The notes beneath the pieces are model-generated. The model worked only from the letters and a program-made list of their open reading frames with translations, was not told the origin of the DNA and ran no database searches. From Verrucomicrobiota bacterium (GTDB lineage Bacteria > Verrucomicrobiota > Verrucomicrobiia > Verrucomicrobiales > Akkermansiaceae): a DNA stretch of 5,949 bases. Shown one piece after another: positions 1-3,306 of the stretch. The position numbers and the translations under genes were made by a program. Location of the stretch: contig JAPLUJ010000022.1 of the NCBI GenBank assembly GCA_026397695.1, positions 1-5,949 on the forward strand, given 5' to 3'. Numbering within the stretch: the first letter of the stretch is position 1; the number at the start of each line of letters is the position of its first letter.

Positions 1-500
1 TCGAAAACTGGCACATCGAATTTCTCCGCCCCGGCGAGTTCCAGACATTCACCAATCTGGAACGCAGCTGGGCATTCGTCAGCGCCGCTAACAGGGCGCT
101 CGGCAAAAAATTCTTCATGCAGTTGGTTGATGCCGCCCACTGCGGGGATTCCGGTCTAACCATCGCGGAAAACGCGGCGCTCATCGCCCGCATCGCCGCG
201 GCGAGCGAACTCGGGATTTTCCATGCCTCCGCGCCTACCACGCGCGGCTGCTTGTCCACCGACGACGGATGGATTGGCGCGCTGCTCACGGCCATGGCGA
301 AAACCGGCGGCTTGCGCCAGGTTTTCGTCGAACTCTTCGACCACGCGGACCCGGCACTGGAAATGCTCCGGGCCCTCGATCCGGGTCATGGCATGGACAC
401 CCGCGATGGCCGCAGCTATCATCAAGTGGCCGCCGATGGCCTGGCGGATATCGCACACCGCCTCAACAACCTCGCCGCCCGCAGCATCCTCAATAGCTGA
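1..500 (+). CDS. Xylose-isomerase-like TIM-barrel protein (sugar phosphate isomerase/epimerase superfamily), C-terminal part
   Basis: The reading frame is open from the left edge (first full codon at base 3) to TGA at 498-500, giving 165 visible residues; the N-terminus lies outside the window. An internal ATG at 117 is in frame, but the coding pattern clearly continues upstream of it, so it is not the start. The layout matches the C-terminal half of the AP-endonuclease-2/xylose-isomerase-like barrel. Numbering from base 3, there is an IEFLRP strand with E6, an LVDAAH strand with D43 and H46, an IFHAS strand with H74 followed by TTRG (R81), and a VFVELF strand with E110. E, D, H and E at the ends of successive barrel strands is the usual divalent-metal site of sugar epimerases such as D-tagatose 3-epimerase. 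The family isomerises or epimerises sugars or inositol derivatives in the cytoplasm; the substrate here cannot be read from the fragment. The residue matches are by eye, and a related hydrolase-type barrel is possible. Confidence 0.6.
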   Translation, partial: ENWHIEFLRPGEFQTFTNLERSWAFVSAANRALGKKFFMQLVDAAHCGDSGLTIAENAALIARIAAASELGIFHASAPTTRGCLSTDDGWIGALLTAMAKTGGLRQVFVELFDHADPALEMLRALDPGHGMDTRDGRSYHQVAADGLADIAHRLNNLAARSILNS

Positions 501-566
501 ATTTGGTCTTGCTATCCACCGCAGAAATGACTTGCCCGGCCCTGACTATAGGCCGAATCTCCAGTC

Positions 567-770
567 ATGAGCGCGCTGCCCCAACAGAAACTGACGATGA
601 TCTATTGGAAGTCCGACAAGTTCTGGCTCGGTCGCTTTCGCGAATTCCCCGACATCATGACTCAGGGGCGGACACTCAAGGAACTCGAGGAAAACATGCG
701 TGACGCTTACCGGATGATGATCCTTGACGACGTGCCGGAAGGCTACGCACTCAAAGAAATCGCAGTATGA
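567..770 (+). CDS. hicB: Short HicB-family antitoxin
   Basis: This is a 67-residue protein with the HicB_like/UPF0150 antitoxin core. The stretch GRFREFPDIMTQGRTLKELE, followed by ENMRDAYRMM, matches the family pattern of a strand, a proline-containing turn, the 'TQGxTLxEALxN' motif and a helix. In the family this partial RNase-H-like fold binds and neutralises the HicA mRNA interferase. The protein stops soon after the core (…YALKEIAV) and has no room for the C-terminal helix-turn-helix or ribbon-helix-helix DNA-binding domain of longer HicB proteins. Autorepression by direct DNA binding is therefore not obvious. The start at 567 has no clear Shine-Dalgarno sequence; an alternative ATG at 597 would remove ten residues ahead of the first strand. 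The TGA stop overlaps the hicA start as ATGA (767-770), which implies translational coupling and an antitoxin-first operon. Confidence 0.85.
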   Translation: MSALPQQKLTMIYWKSDKFWLGRFREFPDIMTQGRTLKELEENMRDAYRMMILDDVPEGYALKEIAV

Positions 771-949
771 AACGCCGCGATCTCGTGCGGCGGCTAACAG
801 CCGCAGGTTGCATGCTCCTGCGACCGGGTGGCCGACATGACATTTATCTCAATCCGGCCACCGGCAAGAAGCAGCCTGTCCCGCGCCACACCGAAGTGGA
901 CGACAACCTGGCCCGGCACATCCGTCGCGTGCTCGGCGTCCCGGAATGA
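767..949 (+). CDS. hicA: HicA-family mRNA interferase toxin
   Basis: This is a 60-residue protein with the complete small HicA (YcfA) fold, related to the double-stranded RNA-binding domain. It has an N-terminal helix (KRRDLVRRLTAAGC), then a strand-turn with the hallmark G-G-R-H-D-I-Y at residues 21-27. H24 is in the position of the catalytic histidine of the family. A strand around QPVPRH (residues 36-41) and a C-terminal helix (DDNLARHIRRVLG) follow. HicA toxins cleave mRNA and arrest growth until bound by HicB. The length is normal for the family and no key residue is missing, so the toxin looks intact. Its start overlaps the hicB stop by four bases, so it is probably expressed only through coupling to the antitoxin. 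A 97-base gap separates it from the next recognisable reading frame at 1047. Confidence 0.9.
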   Translation: MKRRDLVRRLTAAGCMLLRPGGRHDIYLNPATGKKQPVPRHTEVDDNLARHIRRVLGVPE

Positions 950-1046
950 TGTGCATTTCATCTTGCTTTTTCCGCTTGGCTTGTGAGTCTGATTTCATGC
1001 ATGACAGCCCGTCCAAACGGCCCGGCATCCAAGAAGTCCGCACCCC

Positions 1047-1225
1047 ATGAACTACGAGCCCAAGCCGATTGACACCCGCGTCGTGGTGAAAACCGTGATG
1101 ACACGGCAAAAACCCATCCCTGCCTAGTGCCCTACGAGGAACTGCCGGAGTCCGAAAAGGAATACGACCGCAATGCGGCCCTGCAGACGTTGAAGGCAAT
1201 CACAGTGCTGGGCTATGTGATCGAA
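1047..1225 (+). pseudogene. Disrupted RyR (ryanodine-receptor-type) domain with central deletion and frame change
   Basis: From ATG 1047 the frame reads MNYEPKPIDT, the typical beginning of bacterial RyR domains, continues as unrelated RVVVKTVMTRQKPIPA and stops at TAG 1125-1127 (26 aa). In the next frame, from about 1085, one reads GENRDDTAKTHPCLVPYEEL and then PESEKEYDRNAALQTLKAIT (ending about 1210), the typical second half of the same domain. Only 17 bases separate the 'PIDT' codons from the 'RDD' codons. From memory of the family, about 38 residues normally lie between them, including the LAENxHxxWA and GWxYG motifs, and none of these is present. The simplest reading is a deletion of roughly 100 bp (3n+1) that removed the core and put the two ends out of frame. 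The second half runs without a break into the cyclase protein, so the RyR domain was probably its N-terminal domain. RyR domains in bacteria are thought to act as ligand-binding modules in signalling and conflict proteins; the ligand is unknown. Confidence 0.75.
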
Positions 1226-3214
1226 CATCGGCAGGAATCCGCCAACCCGGCGGAATCTAACATAAGCAACGGGAGCGAGGATCTCCCGGCACTGTGCCGC
1301 CTGCTGGATGGCCCGCCCAAGGCAGAACCGGCCGACGTGATGGCATTCTGGCTGACGCATGACCGCTCCCGCTGGGCCGGCACGCCGGAGATCTATCGGC
1401 TCATTGGCGGCTGGCTCATCCAGAACGGCGATCCGCTGCTGGCCCATGATGTGGTGAGCGAGGGATTGCAGCAAGTGAAGGATGATCCACGCCTGCGGCA
1501 ACTCCAAGGCCTGGCTCTGGCCCGCACCGGCGCGGCGGCGATGGCTAACGAAGTGCTCGGCAGGTTGCGTGATGAAGGACACGCGGATGAGGAGACGCTC
1601 GGCATCCTTGCGCGCACCCACAAGGATCTCGGCCTTCGCGCCACCGGAGCCGAACGTCTGACAGAGTGGGGAAAGGCGCGCGACCTCTATAATGAGGCGC
1701 ATCGGAACAACACCAGTGCTTATTGGACGGGCATCAACGCGGCTTCTCTATCACTGCTGCTTGGAGACCACGACCGCGCCCGCAGTGTCGCCACTGCGGT
1801 GGAGCAGGAATGCACGGAGGCACTGAAGAAAGCACGCAGTGAGGGTGCCGACACCTACTGGATTCTCGCCACGCTGGGCGAGGCCGCATTGATACAGGAT
1901 GAACGGTCCAAGGCACTCGACTGGTATGCCCAGGCAGTCGAGGTCAGCGGCCGTCGCTGGGGCGATGTGAGCAGTACGCGCCGCCAGGCCAGACTGCTGC
2001 TGGAACGGCTCGATGGTGACCGCGATGCCTTCGAGAATTGCCTGCGCATTCCACCGGTGGTGGTTTTTGCCGGACACATGATAGACCAACGGGAGCGTGC
2101 GTGTCCGCGTTTTCCCGCCGGTCTTGAAGCTGCGGTCAAGGAGGCCATCCGCGAGCGCTTGCGTGAGATGAATGCGGGCTTCGGCTTCTCATCCTGTGCC
2201 ATGGGCTCGGACATTCTATTCCAGGAATCACTGCAAGAACTTCACGGCGAAACCAACCTGGTGCTGCCCTATCCACCGGAGGATTTCATCTGCGACAGCG
2301 TGGGTCCGGGCACGGACTGGGAGTCGCGTTTCCGCGCCGCGCAGCAACATGCCACCGAGCAACTTGTGGCATCCTCCTACCGCCTCACCTGGGGTGGGGT
2401 CACCTATGAATATGCCAACCTGCTGCTGTTAGGACGCGCCCTTTTACATGCCGACCAGCTTCAAACCGATCTCGTGCCGCTCGTCGTCTGGGATGGCAAC
2501 GCAGGCGACGGTCCCGGCGGCACCGCGAGTATCGTGGAGCGCTGGCGGCTGCTTGGCCACACGATCGAATTTGTGAACATCGCCGAAATCCTCGCCACCC
2601 ACGGGTATGCATCCGCTGCCAATCCGCATGCAGGGATGCGAATGCTGCCGCCCCTGCCGGCCCCGGCCCACCCGCCTTTGATGCCCGAGGTCAAAGCCAT
2701 CCTTTGCGCGGATGTGCAGGAGTATGGCAAGCTCACCGAAGAACAGATCGTCACCTTCTCCCAGCATGTGCTACACATGATCGGTGAGATCACCACGCAC
2801 TCGCCTCACGCCCCGCGGGTGTGCAACACCTGGGGCGACGGCTTGTTCTGCGTATTCGACACCGTTGAGGATGCCGCCCGTTACGCCTTGGAGTTGCGCG
2901 ACCGGATGCGTAAAACCGACTGGAGCCAACACGGCCTGCCGTCCACTCTGGCGCTGCGCACCGCCCTCCATGCCGGCCCCGTGTTTCACTGCATAGATCC
3001 GGTCACCACCCAGCCCACCTATCTCGGCATGCATGTGAACTACGCCGCACGCATTGAACCCATCACACCCGCCGGAGAAATCTACGCCAGTTGGGCCTTC
3101 GCCGCCCACGCCCGCGCCGAGCAGGTCCGGGGCTTCGCCTGTGACTACGCCGGCAAGATCGTATCACACAAGCTAACAGATCCCATCACGGCCTATCGCG
3201 TGCGAAGGGTGTGA
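1127..3214 (+). CDS. Multidomain class III nucleotide cyclase: RyR remnant, TPR-like region, SLOG-like domain, cyclase domain
   Basis: The protein has 695 residues from GTG 1127, the only possible start in this frame after the TGA at 1070. That GTG encodes the V of the RyR motif LVPYEEL, so it may be a default start, not the ancestral one; no Shine-Dalgarno is visible, and it overlaps the stop of the 26-aa frame (TAGTG). Residues 1-34 are the RyR C-terminal half. About 85-305 are helical repeats resembling TPR/DUF4071 ('TRAFs-binding'). About 308-500 form a Rossmann-like domain similar to the SLOG superfamily: VVVFAGHMID (311-320), SSCAMGSDILF with G360 and D362, VLPYPPEDF (379-387), and VVWDGNAGDGPGGT with W455, D456 and G464-G465-T466. 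About 520-690 are a class III cyclase: metal-binding D529 (CADVQEYGKL) and D571 (NTWGDGLF), transition-state N638 and R642 (VNYAARIE). All catalytic residues are present, so cyclase activity is plausible. There are no membrane segments, so it is expected in the cytoplasm. The SLOG and TPR assignments are less certain than the cyclase. Confidence 0.85.
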   Translation: MPYEELPESEKEYDRNAALQTLKAITVLGYVIEHRQESANPAESNISNGSEDLPALCRLLDGPPKAEPADVMAFWLTHDRSRWAGTPEIYRLIGGWLIQNGDPLLAHDVVSEGLQQVKDDPRLRQLQGLALARTGAAAMANEVLGRLRDEGHADEETLGILARTHKDLGLRATGAERLTEWGKARDLYNEAHRNNTSAYWTGINAASLSLLLGDHDRARSVATAVEQECTEALKKARSEGADTYWILATLGEAALIQDERSKALDWYAQAVEVSGRRWGDVSSTRRQARLLLERLDGDRDAFENCLRIPPVVVFAGHMIDQRERACPRFPAGLEAAVKEAIRERLREMNAGFGFSSCAMGSDILFQESLQELHGETNLVLPYPPEDFICDSVGPGTDWESRFRAAQQHATEQLVASSYRLTWGGVTYEYANLLLLGRALLHADQLQTDLVPLVVWDGNAGDGPGGTASIVERWRLLGHTIEFVNIAEILATHGYASAANPHAGMRMLPPLPAPAHPPLMPEVKAILCADVQEYGKLTEEQIVTFSQHVLHMIGEITTHSPHAPRVCNTWGDGLFCVFDTVEDAARYALELRDRMRKTDWSQHGLPSTLALRTALHAGPVFHCIDPVTTQPTYLGMHVNYAARIEPITPAGEIYASWAFAAHARAEQVRGFACDYAGKIVSHKLTDPITAYRVRRV

Positions 3215-3222
3215 GAGTCATC

Positions 3223-3242
3223 GGCCATCGGCCATTTTCTTT
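3223..3242 (+). terminator. Weak terminator-like hairpin after the cyclase gene
   Basis: GGCC-ATC-GGCC (3223-3233) can form a 4-bp stem with a 3-base loop and is followed by ATTTTCTTT. It lies 9 bases after the TGA of the cyclase gene, the right place for an intrinsic terminator. The stem is short and the T-run is interrupted by a C. The same bases are also a tandem ATCGGCC repeat, so the hairpin may be incidental. Confidence 0.25.
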
Positions 3243-3269
3243 GAGTTTCTTCTTGCATAATTATCAAAT
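3241..3269 (+). promoter_or_regulatory. Weak candidate sigma-70-type promoter for the secreted repeat protein
   Basis: TTGAGT (3241-3246) and TCAAAT (3264-3269) are spaced by 17 bases and each match 4 of 6 consensus positions. They lie in the most AT-rich part of the window, directly ahead of the large secreted-protein gene. Matches of this strength arise by chance, and promoter consensus in this phylum is not well known to me, so this is only a candidate. Confidence 0.22.
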
Positions 3270-3306
3270 CGGGTCATGCACGACCCAACAAATGATTGCA
3301 GGATGC

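Noticed and set aside
503..552. A sigma-70 promoter ahead of hicB
   Set aside because: TATAGG at 547-552 is a fair -10 box, but the TTG-type hexamers at 509 and 532 lie 32 and 9 bases away, neither near 17.
503..703. A 66-codon plus-strand frame ahead of and within hicB
   Set aside because: It overlaps hicB in another frame and has no family resemblance, while hicB matches its family well.
1104..1127. A classical programmed -1 frameshift joining the RyR halves
   Set aside because: The A5 run does not make a full X-XXY-YYZ heptamer in the right phase, and joining the frames still leaves the RyR core missing, so deletion is the better explanation.
1124..1702. A 192-codon open frame on the minus strand
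   Set aside because: It is antisense to the RyR remnant and the TPR-like part of the cyclase protein; composition and motifs support only the plus strand.
1127..3214. A Pycsar operon (cyclase plus adjacent cyclic-nucleotide effector)
   Set aside because: The cyclase is embedded in a large multidomain protein, and the next gene downstream is a secreted repeat protein, not a TIR, transmembrane or other cyclic-nucleotide-binding effector.
3271..3286. Hairpin GGGTC-ATGCAC-GACCC as a terminator
   Set aside because: The stem is only 5 bp and no T-run follows; it overlaps the TCATGCAyGAC motif and is better treated as a possible operator or chance.
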